From Butyrivibrio sp. (GTDB lineage Bacteria; Bacillota; Clostridia; Lachnospirales; Lachnospiraceae): DNA of 64,000 bases. The notes below the pieces were generated by a model, which was not told where the DNA came from, did no database searches, and saw only the letters and a program-made list of their open reading frames with translations. The position numbers were made by a program, and so were the translations under genes. Shown piece after piece: positions 10,201-18,329 of the stretch. The stretch covers positions 1 to 64,000 of the forward strand of contig SVFV01000018.1 of NCBI GenBank assembly GCA_015056655.1. The letters run 5' to 3'. The stretch's first letter is position 1; each line of letters starts with the position of its first letter.

Positions 10201-10232
10201 ATTATTGTACCATATTATTGTGGTATAATAAG
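10201..10232. promoter_or_regulatory. Back-to-back divergent promoters for yfhO and the DNA methyltransferase
   Basis: An inverted repeat, ATTGTACCA and TGGTATAAT separated by 8 nt, places an extended -10 on each strand. TGGTATAAT (10221-10229) faces the methyltransferase and TGGTACAAT (10204-10212, minus) faces yfhO. The -35 zone of each promoter would overlap the -10 of the other, so the two are probably mutually exclusive. No good -35 hexamer is seen for either. Confidence 0.55.
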
Positions 10233-10281
10233 ATAACTGTCGATAATTCCATCTATCACTTTTTGTTTACAGGGATTTGAA

Positions 10282-12291
10282 ATGTTCACATTAACAGAAG
10301 TTTGCAAAGAATTATCTATTTCTCCGGCTACAGGCCGAAACTGGATCAAGCTCGGCAAGATCAAAGCCGAAGGAAAACGCGGAAATGCTTATGTATTCTC
10401 TGATGAATATGTACAGCGAATAAAAGAAGAACTAACAAAGGGCGAAAGAGACGCTCTTAGAAGTAGAAGAAATAAAGCCTACATCTCAGGAAAGGCCCTA
10501 TATCGCGACTACATTTCTTCAAAATCAGTAAATATTCCCATTATCGAAAAACTTACAGATGCCCTGTCCAATGAGGAGGAATGCCCTACTCTTTTGCGTA
10601 AGGCTATTATTTGCGACTGCGCAGTTCAGTTTATTATTCAGATTACTAATGGTGAAAAACATGAGTCTCTTCTAAGAGAATATCTGGACGGTTCTCTTAG
10701 TCTGTGTACATATTCCGATTTAATTGATGATTTTATCGGTTCAAAAGAAGAGCTCAAAGAGTTTCTTTCTAGTACCAGTCTTTTTGAGTCATATTCCTAT
10801 ACCTACGAAATTGGTGAAGACATATTAGGTCTTCTTTACATATCTTTAAAGAGTATCGGACAAAGAAAAAAAACCGGTGCATACTACACTCCAAACACAG
10901 TTGTAAAAAGACTTCTTGGACATCTGTTTGAAGCTTACCTTCTGCGCTCTGGTCAGGACAAGACCATTCTTGACCCTTGCTGCGGAACAGGTAATTTCCT
11001 TTTACAGCTCCCTCCTGGAATACCCAAAGAGAATATATTTGGCAGTGATATAGATGAAGAAGGCGTACTTATAGCAAGGATAAGTCTTGCCCTTAAGTAC
11101 CAGTATCCTGATGCATCATTTTGGAGAAATCAGATTAAGGTCTCTGATTTTCTACTGAATGATAAGCCCTTTGGCAGAGATAGCTACGACGTTATCTTTG
11201 GTAATCCTCCCTGGGGCTACTCCTACTCTGAAGATGAAAAAGCCAGCTTAAAAAAATCCTTTGAGTGTGCTCATCTGGAAAATCCTGAATCCTGTGATCT
11301 GTTCTTGGAGCAGGCAATAAAACTACTTACAACAGACGGCTTTGTTTCTTTTGTTACTCCTGAGTCTGTACTTAATGTAAAGTCTCACAGCGTGATCAGA
11401 GAATTCATACTTAAAAATACATATCTTTCACACCTTGAATACATTGGGGAAGTGTTTGACAGGGTACAGTGTCCTTCAATTATCCTTCAGCTAAAAAAGC
11501 AAGCTTCTCAGTCTGAAGCTTGCTTCCTTAAGGACTCTCCCAAAATCTATGACAAGGAAAACTGTTTTGAAATCTCCGCTGACAGGGAGGTTAATTCTGT
11601 ATGCTTTGATTTCCTTATTCCAGATGAGGAATATAGTCTTCTTAAGAAAATGGATGAGCTGGAAGGAGCATGTCGTCTTAAAGATAATGCCATTTTTGCG
11701 CTGGGTATCGTTACAGGTTCAAACAAGGATATGCTAAAGTCCAGAAAAAGTAAGTCGAACGAAATCATACTTAAGGGCTCCGACATATTTAAATATTCCT
11801 TCAAAAAGCCTAAATGCTATATCACCTTTAAGCCAGAGCTTTGCCAGCAGGTTGCACCCGAAAAATATTATCGAGCTAAGGAGAAGCTCCTTTATCGTTT
11901 CATAGGTAATCACCTTGTGTTTTCTTATGATAACGAACAGACGCTGTCTCTTAATAGTGCGAACCTTCTAATTCCTCAAATTGAAGGTCTGGATATTAAA
12001 TATATTTGTGCCGTTCTAAACAGCAGAATTTGCGAATACTACTTCCGCAAAAAGTTTCGATCTGTAAAGATACTCCGCTCTCACATAGAGCAGCTTTCTA
12101 TTCCTTTTGCAAGCAAAGAATTTCAGGAGGAAATAGTTGAGCTTGTAGAAAATATAATGAACACTCCCGAAGATAAGCTTTCAATTTACAACACTATTGA
12201 TGCAAAATTGAAGGAGCTTTATGGACTTGATGATAATGAATATCAAGCCATTCTTCGTGAACTTGATGGAGAGAACCTCTTCCTAATTTAG
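10282..12291 (+). CDS. Solitary Eco57I-like N6-adenine DNA methyltransferase with an N-terminal HTH
   Basis: Probably methylates adenine in a specific DNA sequence. The 669-residue protein starts with a MerR/excisionase-like helix-turn-helix (about 1-50, FTLTEVCKELSISPATGRNW). The methyltransferase core follows: TGAYYTPNTVV, the SAM-binding motif I DPCCGTGNF (about 231-239) and catalytic motif IV NPPW (308-311). The C-terminal third resembles a TaqI-type target-recognition domain. No PD-(D/E)xK nuclease motif is evident and no restriction gene adjoins it, so it looks like an orphan methylase. The HTH is unusual for this family and could allow autoregulation. The start has a CAGGGA site and an extended -10 promoter upstream. 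The recognition sequence is unknown. Confidence 0.85.
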   Translation: MFTLTEVCKELSISPATGRNWIKLGKIKAEGKRGNAYVFSDEYVQRIKEELTKGERDALRSRRNKAYISGKALYRDYISSKSVNIPIIEKLTDALSNEEECPTLLRKAIICDCAVQFIIQITNGEKHESLLREYLDGSLSLCTYSDLIDDFIGSKEELKEFLSSTSLFESYSYTYEIGEDILGLLYISLKSIGQRKKTGAYYTPNTVVKRLLGHLFEAYLLRSGQDKTILDPCCGTGNFLLQLPPGIPKENIFGSDIDEEGVLIARISLALKYQYPDASFWRNQIKVSDFLLNDKPFGRDSYDVIFGNPPWGYSYSEDEKASLKKSFECAHLENPESCDLFLEQAIKLLTTDGFVSFVTPESVLNVKSHSVIREFILKNTYLSHLEYIGEVFDRVQCPSIILQLKKQASQSEACFLKDSPKIYDKENCFEISADREVNSVCFDFLIPDEEYSLLKKMDELEGACRLKDNAIFALGIVTGSNKDMLKSRKSKSNEIILKGSDIFKYSFKKPKCYITFKPELCQQVAPEKYYRAKEKLLYRFIGNHLVFSYDNEQTLSLNSANLLIPQIEGLDIKYICAVLNSRICEYYFRKKFRSVKILRSHIEQLSIPFASKEFQEEIVELVENIMNTPEDKLSIYNTIDAKLKELYGLDDNEYQAILRELDGENLFLI

Positions 12292-12321
12292 ATTTTTATA
12301 AGAATTAGAAATTGGAAATTA

Positions 12322-12330
12322 TGATATAAT
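12322..12330 (+). promoter_or_regulatory. Extended -10 promoter of the PAS kinase gene
   Basis: TGATATAAT matches an extended -10 (TGN-TATAAT) about 70 bp before the start codon. No convincing -35 lies 17 nt upstream. The 106-bp gap shows no clear terminator for the methyltransferase gene. Confidence 0.5.
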
Positions 12331-12398
12331 ACACACTGTATAACGTTCTTTAATTTAAGTTTATTTTTCTTATATATTTTCTTAATTGAGGGTTTGGC

Positions 12399-13619
12399 AT
12401 GGCTGAAGATTTTAATAATTCAATTAGTCACAATACACGTTTAAGAGATTTATCACTTAACAATCAGAATGATATTCTATTTGATAAGCTTATTAACACC
12501 ACACAGGACTGCATTTTCTGGAAGGATACCGAGCGCAGATTTGTAGGTGTTAATCAGGCTTTTCTGGATTTCTATGGTTTCGAATCGCAGGATGCTGTTA
12601 TAGGCAAAACCGATGAAGATATGGGCTGGCACCCGGACCCCGCTCCTTTTATGGAGGATGAACTAAACGTTCTTCGAGGGCACAGTACTCACAACGTTCA
12701 TGGTCAGTGCGTTATAAGAGGTGAGGTAAGGGATATCGTCGCCAGCAAAACCCCGCTTTATGACAATGGAGAAATCATTGGATTTGTCGGTTCCTTTATG
12801 GATGTAACCGAAGACTTACAGCGCATGCATAAAATCGAGCGCCTTAACAGACTTAACGACAGACTCCTTGATAATGAAAAAAGGGCCAGTCGCCGCATGT
12901 CTGAATTTCTTTCCAGAATGAGCAATGAAATAAAAGCACCTATGAATGCAATTTCAGCGCTCTCCTATCTTGGTATGAACCAGGATGACGTGGGTGTATT
13001 AAAAAACAATATGAGAAAAATCTATACCTCCAGTCATTATCTTGCAAGCCTTGTAAGCGACCTTCTGGATATAGAAAAAATAGATGGCGGAAGCCTCAAC
13101 CTGAATCCTTCTGCCACTACGCTGGATGAAATTGTGGATGGTGTTGAGAATGTAACTGAAGCAATGGCAGCAGAAAAGAACGTTAAGGTTATCATCAACA
13201 GAAGCTATAAAGGTAATCCTCAGATCATGTGCGATCTTGGAAGAGCTCAGCAGATGATAATAAATGTAACTTCAAATGCTGTTAAGTTCAGTGAGCCAGG
13301 CGATCCTGTTGAAATCACTGTCACCTCAGAGCGCCTATACAATGGTTCCTATCTGTTTACGTTTGTCATAAAAGATGAAGGCTGCGGAATGAGCGTAGGT
13401 TTCCTGCCAAGTATTTTCCTTCCATTTGCACAGGAAAAACGCAATCCTTCAAAATACGGTACAGGCACAGGTCTTGGCCTTGCTGTTTCAAAGCGCCTGG
13501 CAGGTCTTATGCATGGTGATATCGTAGCAGAAAGTGAAGAAGGAATAGGAAGTACCTTCACGATCACAATGGAACTTGAAAGGGTTATTCCACCTGATTC
13601 AGAAAGTGCTGATATATAA
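12399..13619 (+). CDS. PAS sensor histidine kinase-like protein lacking the phospho-acceptor His
   Basis: A soluble 406-residue protein with a PAS domain (about 25-140, DCIFWKDTERRFVGVN), a dimerisation helix (about 160-235) and a HATPase_c domain (about 255-400). The ATP-binding boxes look intact: NVTSNAVKF (N box), DEGCGM (G1) and GTGTGLGLAVSKR (G2). The H box, normally SHEIRTPLN, reads SNEIKAPMN, so residue 176 is Asn (codon AAT). It therefore should not autophosphorylate in the standard way. It may act as a pseudokinase, or use ATP binding to regulate a partner. No response regulator gene adjoins it. The start has a GAGG site; a terminator follows. Confidence 0.85.
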   Translation: MAEDFNNSISHNTRLRDLSLNNQNDILFDKLINTTQDCIFWKDTERRFVGVNQAFLDFYGFESQDAVIGKTDEDMGWHPDPAPFMEDELNVLRGHSTHNVHGQCVIRGEVRDIVASKTPLYDNGEIIGFVGSFMDVTEDLQRMHKIERLNRLNDRLLDNEKRASRRMSEFLSRMSNEIKAPMNAISALSYLGMNQDDVGVLKNNMRKIYTSSHYLASLVSDLLDIEKIDGGSLNLNPSATTLDEIVDGVENVTEAMAAEKNVKVIINRSYKGNPQIMCDLGRAQQMIINVTSNAVKFSEPGDPVEITVTSERLYNGSYLFTFVIKDEGCGMSVGFLPSIFLPFAQEKRNPSKYGTGTGLGLAVSKRLAGLMHGDIVAESEEGIGSTFTITMELERVIPPDSESADI

Positions 13620-13626
13620 AAAATCG

Positions 13627-13662
13627 CCCCACATTTTCATATGAAAATGTGGGGTTTGTTTT
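13627..13662. terminator. Bidirectional terminator between the PAS kinase and the amino-acid ABC operon
   Basis: A perfect 14-bp palindrome (CCCCACATTTTCAT and its complement) has TTTGTTTT on the plus side and CGATTTTTT on the minus side. It can end both converging transcripts. Confidence 0.85.
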
Positions 13663-13700
13663 AAAATGCAGTGGAAGCCGTGCTTCCTTATCATCTTTTC

Positions 13701-14453
13701 TTACTTGTTGATTCCGGCAAGGAACTGCTTTGTGCGCTCCTCCTTAGGATTATTTATAAGGTCCTTTGCAGGTCCCTCTTCCAATATAATTCCGTCATCC
13801 ATGAATATAGCTCTATCTGCAACATCCCTTGCAAATGCCATTTCATGGGTTACGATTATCATGGTTGTTTTCTTCTCTGCTAGATTCCTTATTACCTTTA
13901 AAACCTCTCCTGTAAGCTCAGGGTCAAGTGCTGATGTGGGCTCGTCAAAGCAGAGGATATCAGGCTTAAGTGCAAGAGCTCTTGCTATAGCAACTCTCTG
14001 CTGCTGACCACCAGAAAGCTGATGCGGATAATTATCCATACGATCTGAAAGTCCCATCTGATCAAGGAGCTGCTTACCGTTTTCTATAATCGCATTCTTT
14101 TCATTACCTGATGCTGCAAGAAGTGGCGCAAGGGTTACATTCTCAAGTGCTGTGTACTGAGGGAACAGGTTAAACTGCTGGAAAACAAGACCGAAATGAA
14201 GTCTCTTATTTCTAAGCTGCTTGGCATCATCTGCCTTTCCTTTTCCATCAAATAAAGTCTCACCCTTAACTAATATCTCACCTTCATCAGGAGTCTCTAA
14301 GAAATTCAGGCAACGAAGAAGGGTTGTCTTTCCGCTTCCAGATGAACCTATGATTGACAGAGACTGTCCTTCCTCAAGGTCAAAGCTGATACCTTTTAGA
14401 ATCTGTGTATTATCAAATTTCTTTTTTAAATTCTTTACTTCCAATATTGGCAT
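13701..14453 (-). CDS. Polar amino-acid ABC transporter ATP-binding protein
   Basis: ATPase subunit of an amino-acid importer (GlnQ/HisP class). The 250-residue length is typical. It shows Walker A GSSGSGKTT (about 37-45), the Q loop QQFNLFPQYTALENV characteristic of the PAAT subfamily, signature LSGGQQQRVAIARAL, Walker B ILCFDEPTSALDP and the switch His in VTHEM. It is the last gene of a three-gene operon with the permease and binding protein upstream, 52 bp after the permease. The substrate is not determinable; glutamine, cystine or another polar amino acid are possibilities. Confidence 0.93.
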   Translation of the reverse strand: MPILEVKNLKKKFDNTQILKGISFDLEEGQSLSIIGSSGSGKTTLLRCLNFLETPDEGEILVKGETLFDGKGKADDAKQLRNKRLHFGLVFQQFNLFPQYTALENVTLAPLLAASGNEKNAIIENGKQLLDQMGLSDRMDNYPHQLSGGQQQRVAIARALALKPDILCFDEPTSALDPELTGEVLKVIRNLAEKKTTMIIVTHEMAFARDVADRAIFMDDGIILEEGPAKDLINNPKEERTKQFLAGINK

Positions 14454-14505
14454 ATTTTCTCACCAGATTATTTCTATTGTTTTGCTAGGTTTGATTTCAT
14501 TCATC

Positions 14506-15162
14506 TTATCTGAAATATCCAAGCTTCTTCTCTATATAACCAAATAACAGAGTCAAAAGTCCGCTGAAGATCAGATAAAATGCGCCTGTGTAGAATAGCG
14601 GCCAAATTATACCGCTGCTCTTAATGAAAGCCTGTCCGTTCCATATGATCTCATAAACAGCAATTACTCTTGCAAGGGATGTGTCCTTTACAAGAGTTAT
14701 GACTTCGTTCGATATAGGCGGAACTATTCTCTTTATAACCTGAAGGAGGATAATCTTGTAGAAGATCTGTTTCTTGGTAAGTCCAAGAACCTGACCTGCC
14801 TCATATTGTCCCACAGGGATTGACTGTATTCCGCCTCTGTATATCTCAGAAAAATAGCAGGCATAGTTAATTACAAACGCCACAAGCGCTGCAACGAACC
14901 TGCCTTCTGTGCTGCTTCCCCATACATTAAGCCCCAGAAAAATTCCGGGGCCATAATATATGATAAGTAACTGAAGCATTAGCGGTGTTCCACGTATCAC
15001 CCAAATCACAAATCTGATGGGATATTTTATAACCGGCGCCTTGCTCATTGAGCCAAAGCTTATAAATAATCCCAGGGGAAGTGAAAACAACAACGTCAAT
15101 ATAAATAACTTAATCGTTCCAAGAAAACCTTCTAATAGAGATAAGGTAACTGTTAAGAACAT
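14506..15162 (-). CDS. Polar amino-acid ABC transporter permease
   Basis: Membrane subunit of the HisMQ family, 218 residues with about five helices. The cytoplasmic EAA loop, which contacts the ATPase, reads EAGQVLGLTKKQIFYKIILLQ (about 130-150). The N-terminal segment LEGFLGTIKLFILTLL is typical of the family. Only one permease gene is present, so the channel is probably a homodimer. It lies 19 bp after the binding-protein gene with its own AGGA ribosome site. Confidence 0.92.
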   Translation of the reverse strand: MFLTVTLSLLEGFLGTIKLFILTLLFSLPLGLFISFGSMSKAPVIKYPIRFVIWVIRGTPLMLQLLIIYYGPGIFLGLNVWGSSTEGRFVAALVAFVINYACYFSEIYRGGIQSIPVGQYEAGQVLGLTKKQIFYKIILLQVIKRIVPPISNEVITLVKDTSLARVIAVYEIIWNGQAFIKSSGIIWPLFYTGAFYLIFSGLLTLLFGYIEKKLGYFR

Positions 15163-15181
15163 ATACTATCCTGCTCCATTC

Positions 15182-15988
15182 TTACTGTTTTACCAATGCG
15201 TCCTGAACGCCGTATGTCTTAGCGATGTCCTGCATTGTTCCGTCAGCATAAAGACTCTTAAGCTGATCATCTATAAATGCTGCAAGGTCTGAACCCTTTC
15301 TGCAGCCAATTCCATATTCCTCTGTAGTAAGCTCTACAGTGTGTGTAAGGTCAGCGTAGCTTGTTCCCTCACCAACCATTGCACCAGCCATGAGAAGGTC
15401 AATGATGCATGCGCCTGATGTACCAGCTGAAACCTCCATAACTGCATCAGCCTGAGATGTCAAAGATGTGAAATCAAATCCGTTCTCCTGTGCTGCTGCC
15501 TCACCAGCTGAACCAGATTCAACTGCAAAGCTAAGTGATGCAACATCGTCCTTAGTCTGATACTTGTCAGCATCTGCTGCAGGAACTACAACAACCTGAG
15601 CGTTGTTGAGGTAAGGCTTGGAGCACTCCATAGCACTTGTAACCTCGTTTGTAAGAGTCATACCGTTCCATACAACGTCGATTGACTTATTCTCAAGCTC
15701 GAGAATCTTGTTATCCCAGTCGATCTCTACGAATTCAACTGATACTCCAAGAGACTCAGCAACCTTAGTTGCCATATCTGCATCAAAACCGATCCAGTTG
15801 CCATTGTCATCCTTATAATCCATGGGAGCAAAATCTGTGATACCTACGATCAGATTGCCCTTATCCTTGATATATGCAACATCGCTGTCTGCGCTGCCTG
15901 CTGCATTATCTGCACCACTCTTACCACATGCAGTCATGCTCATAGCCATTGTAGCAACCAAAAGTGCAGCTATAATCTTCTTTTTCAT
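15182..15988 (-). CDS. Amino-acid ABC transporter substrate-binding lipoprotein
   Basis: Extracytoplasmic binding protein of SBP family 3, 268 residues. A lipoprotein signal ends in the lipobox MTAC (Cys about 21) followed by a short linker. The domain opens with LIVGITDFAPMDYKDDNGNWIGFDADM, whose first part holds the family's amino-acid carboxylate-binding features. It heads the operon with a strong GAGGAGG ribosome site and a sigma-A-like promoter at 16055-16083. The ligand is a polar amino acid of unknown identity. Confidence 0.92.
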   Translation of the reverse strand: MKKKIIAALLVATMAMSMTACGKSGADNAAGSADSDVAYIKDKGNLIVGITDFAPMDYKDDNGNWIGFDADMATKVAESLGVSVEFVEIDWDNKILELENKSIDVVWNGMTLTNEVTSAMECSKPYLNNAQVVVVPAADADKYQTKDDVASLSFAVESGSAGEAAAQENGFDFTSLTSQADAVMEVSAGTSGACIIDLLMAGAMVGEGTSYADLTHTVELTTEEYGIGCRKGSDLAAFIDDQLKSLYADGTMQDIAKTYGVQDALVKQ

Positions 15989-16054
15989 AATATCCTCCTC
16001 TAAATGGGTTTAGATTAAAAAACATCAATAACTGTATCAAATTAGTCCTTTACC

Positions 16055-16083
16055 ACTCTACCATACTAAATTGTCCTTGTAAA
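16055..16083 (-). promoter_or_regulatory. Sigma-A-like promoter of the amino-acid ABC operon
   Basis: On the minus strand TTTACA (16083-16078), a 17-nt spacer and TAGAGT (16060-16055) lie about 65 bp before the binding-protein start. The -35 matches 5 of 6 and the -10 matches 4 of 6 consensus bases. Confidence 0.45.
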
Positions 16084-16235
16084 CAAATATCTTCTAAACA
16101 AGTTTCCAATATTTTAATTAGATTTGACAAATCCTACATTTATAGGCTAAATATTTATGATGTAATAAGGCTTGATATTCATTTGTTTATATCAAGTCTA
16201 TGATTAAAAACTATTATCAGAAAGAGAAACTAATT

Positions 16236-16481
16236 ATGAACATGAATCCTATGACAATAATGCAGCTTCAACAGAAATTCAACACCTTCAGAATGGAGCA
16301 CCCAAGAGTAGCACCGTTTTTTGGAGCATTAAAAAACAGCTCCCTTTCTGTGGGAACTGTTTTTGATATGAAGGTTACAACTCCTGATGGCAGAGAAATG
16401 CAGTGCAACATCAAGGTAACCCAAAATGATATTGATCTTTTTAACACTCTCATGGAAATGGGAGCTCAGAATAATCAGTGA
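16236..16481 (+). CDS. Small hypothetical protein
   Basis: An 81-residue soluble protein rich in Met and Gln at the start (MNMNPMTIMQLQQKF), with a predicted helix followed by a beta-like segment VTTPDGREMQCNIKV and a C-terminal helix. I do not recognise a functional family. The longer frame from 16200 lacks a ribosome site, whereas the ATG at 16236 follows AGAAAGAG at a suitable distance. A TTGACA hexamer lies at 16124-16129 but no convincing -10 is seen. Its TGA stop directly abuts the stop of the convergent gene. Confidence 0.6.
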   Translation: MNMNPMTIMQLQQKFNTFRMEHPRVAPFFGALKNSSLSVGTVFDMKVTTPDGREMQCNIKVTQNDIDLFNTLMEMGAQNNQ

Positions 16482-17087
16482 TCAAAGAACCTTTTCGTAG
16501 TGATCGCCTACTTCTGAGAAACCAGTTCTCTTAAGGTATTCCTTGTGGTTCTCATCAGAGCCTGTGTAGATAAGCTTATCTATACCATCAACTGCAATGC
16601 TGGACATAAGGAATGCACCAATTGAAAAGTCTCTATACTGAGGGATGGAGTAATCGAGCATAATATCGAGTACTCTGTCCTTTTCTTCTCCAAGCATAAC
16701 GCCTACAGGCTTTCCATCATGGCATACCACATATCCGCGGTTTGCCTTATCAAAGTTCATTGAAATTCCAGGGAAGCACTTCGCAATGTCATCCTTGTAT
16801 TTGTCTATTGTGTATCTTGTGAGACCTTCATCACCATTAACCTTTACAAGATCGTAGTTCTTCTGAGTGTTGATCATTTTCACAAGATAGTAAACATTTA
16901 TTGCCACAAGGCAAAGGTTCATTACTACTGTAGGATATGCATGAATTATAAGTCCATAAATCACACACACCACACTACCAATAGAATTCACAATCCTCAG
17001 CTTATACACAGATACCATGAGGAATGAAACAAGAACCAGTGCTGATCCTAAATATCCAATTAATTCAATAATTGTCTGAGTGTTCAT
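16482..17087 (-). CDS. YgjV-like membrane domain fused to a GNAT-like domain
   Basis: A 201-residue protein. The first 75 residues hold about three membrane helices (IGYLGSALVLVSFLMVS, then IGSVVCVIYGLIIHAYP and LCLVAINVYYLVKM), the YgjV/Imp-YgjV layout. The remainder is soluble and resembles an acyltransferase-like domain: RGYVVCHDGKPVGVMLG, a QYRDFSIGAFLM segment and a final LKRTGFSEVGDHYEKVL typical of a GNAT C-terminus. The function is unknown. A good AGGAGAG site precedes the ATG. It converges with the 16236-16481 gene with no intervening base. Confidence 0.65.
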   Translation of the reverse strand: MNTQTIIELIGYLGSALVLVSFLMVSVYKLRIVNSIGSVVCVIYGLIIHAYPTVVMNLCLVAINVYYLVKMINTQKNYDLVKVNGDEGLTRYTIDKYKDDIAKCFPGISMNFDKANRGYVVCHDGKPVGVMLGEEKDRVLDIMLDYSIPQYRDFSIGAFLMSSIAVDGIDKLIYTGSDENHKEYLKRTGFSEVGDHYEKVL

Positions 17088-17199
17088 TTTTAACTCTCCT
17101 TACCAAACACAAAATCAAATTCTCATATTATTTTACAAATTATTTGCTAAATAATACTACCACACTTTCGTATTACTGCAAGGCTTTTTTCCAACACCC

Positions 17200-18264
17200 T
17201 TATTTCTTTAGATATTCTCTAAGGAATCCAATCAGCTTATCCATCTCTTCATCTGTTCCTATGGTTATACGAAGATAATCTGAAATTCTGTCCTTGTTCC
17301 AGTGTCTTACATAGATGCCTGCGTTCTTAAGGGCATTAAATATCTCATCACCTGAAACTGTATTGTGCTTTGCAAAGATAAAGTTTGCCTTGGAATCAGG
17401 GAATGTAAAGCCTAGCTCGGAAAGCTCACCCTTAACTCTCTCCCTTGTTGCGATTATCTTGTTGCAGGTCTCCTTGAAATAAGCCTCATCCTGAACTGCT
17501 ACCGCACCAAGCTCAATGGCAGTCTTGTTCATAGTATATGAATTGAAGGAGAACTTTACGTCCTTAAGGTACTTAATAAGCTTTTCACATCCAAAGGCAT
17601 AACCGATTCTCATACCAGCCATTGCTCTTGACTTAGAAAAGGTCTGAACAATCAGAACGTTATCATACTTATCAATAAGAGGAAGAGCACTCTCCCCGCC
17701 AAAATCAATATATGCCTCGTCCACAATAACAATGGAATCAGGGTTATGCTTAATAACCTCTTCTATTTTGGATACAGGCTCAAAGGTTCCAACAGGAGCA
17801 TTGGGATTAGCGATTATAACACCGCCATTTTCAGTATTCTCACTGTAGTAATCCTTAAAGTTAATCTTGAAATTCTCATCAAGCGGAATCTGCTTATAAG
17901 GAATCCTGTAGAGCTCAGCCCATACATCATAAAAGGAATATGTAATATCAGGAAAAATTACAGGCTTATCAGATCCAAAAAAGGTAAGATATGCCATAGA
18001 TAAAACATCATCAGAGCCTACTCCGACAAATATCTTTTCTTCTGAAACATGATAGTACTCAGAAAGTGCCTTCGAAAGAGGATAAGCCTCAGTATCGGGA
18101 TAAAGCTTAAACTCCTCATATTTAAGGTCCTTAAGAAGCTCTCTAACCTTCGGAGCAGGCGGATAAGGACACTCATTGGTGTTAAGCTTAATTATGTTTT
18201 TGTCCTTAGGCTGTTCTCCGGGCACATAGGGTGTGACTTTTCTTACATAACTTTCCCAACTCAT
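17200..18264 (-). CDS. hisC: Histidinol-phosphate aminotransferase
   Basis: PLP enzyme that interconverts imidazole-acetol phosphate and histidinol phosphate in histidine synthesis. Family marks are KLNTNECPYPP, FVGVGSDDVL, VIVDEAYIDF and the PLP-lysine segment TFSKSRAMAGMRIGY, followed late by LRITIGT. The frame opens at 18297, but an internal ATG at 18264 preceded by GAGGAG at 8 nt fits the family start (MSWESYVRKV), giving 354 residues. No other his gene is nearby, so it may be an isolated copy or an aminotransferase of broader use. It follows the GT-C gene by 65 bp. Confidence 0.88.
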   Translation of the reverse strand: MSWESYVRKVTPYVPGEQPKDKNIIKLNTNECPYPPAPKVRELLKDLKYEEFKLYPDTEAYPLSKALSEYYHVSEEKIFVGVGSDDVLSMAYLTFFGSDKPVIFPDITYSFYDVWAELYRIPYKQIPLDENFKINFKDYYSENTENGGVIIANPNAPVGTFEPVSKIEEVIKHNPDSIVIVDEAYIDFGGESALPLIDKYDNVLIVQTFSKSRAMAGMRIGYAFGCEKLIKYLKDVKFSFNSYTMNKTAIELGAVAVQDEAYFKETCNKIIATRERVKGELSELGFTFPDSKANFIFAKHNTVSGDEIFNALKNAGIYVRHWNKDRISDYLRITIGTDEEMDKLIGFLREYLKK

Positions 18265-18329
18265 TTTTTCATTCTCCTCATTTGAATCTCTTCGCAATAG
18301 TCCCCCTGGCTGTTATTCCAGTACTCTTA

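Noticed and set aside
16124-16152. TTGACA as a promoter for the small protein at 16236
   Set aside because: The hexamer is perfect but no -10 with more than three matches lies at 16-18 nt.
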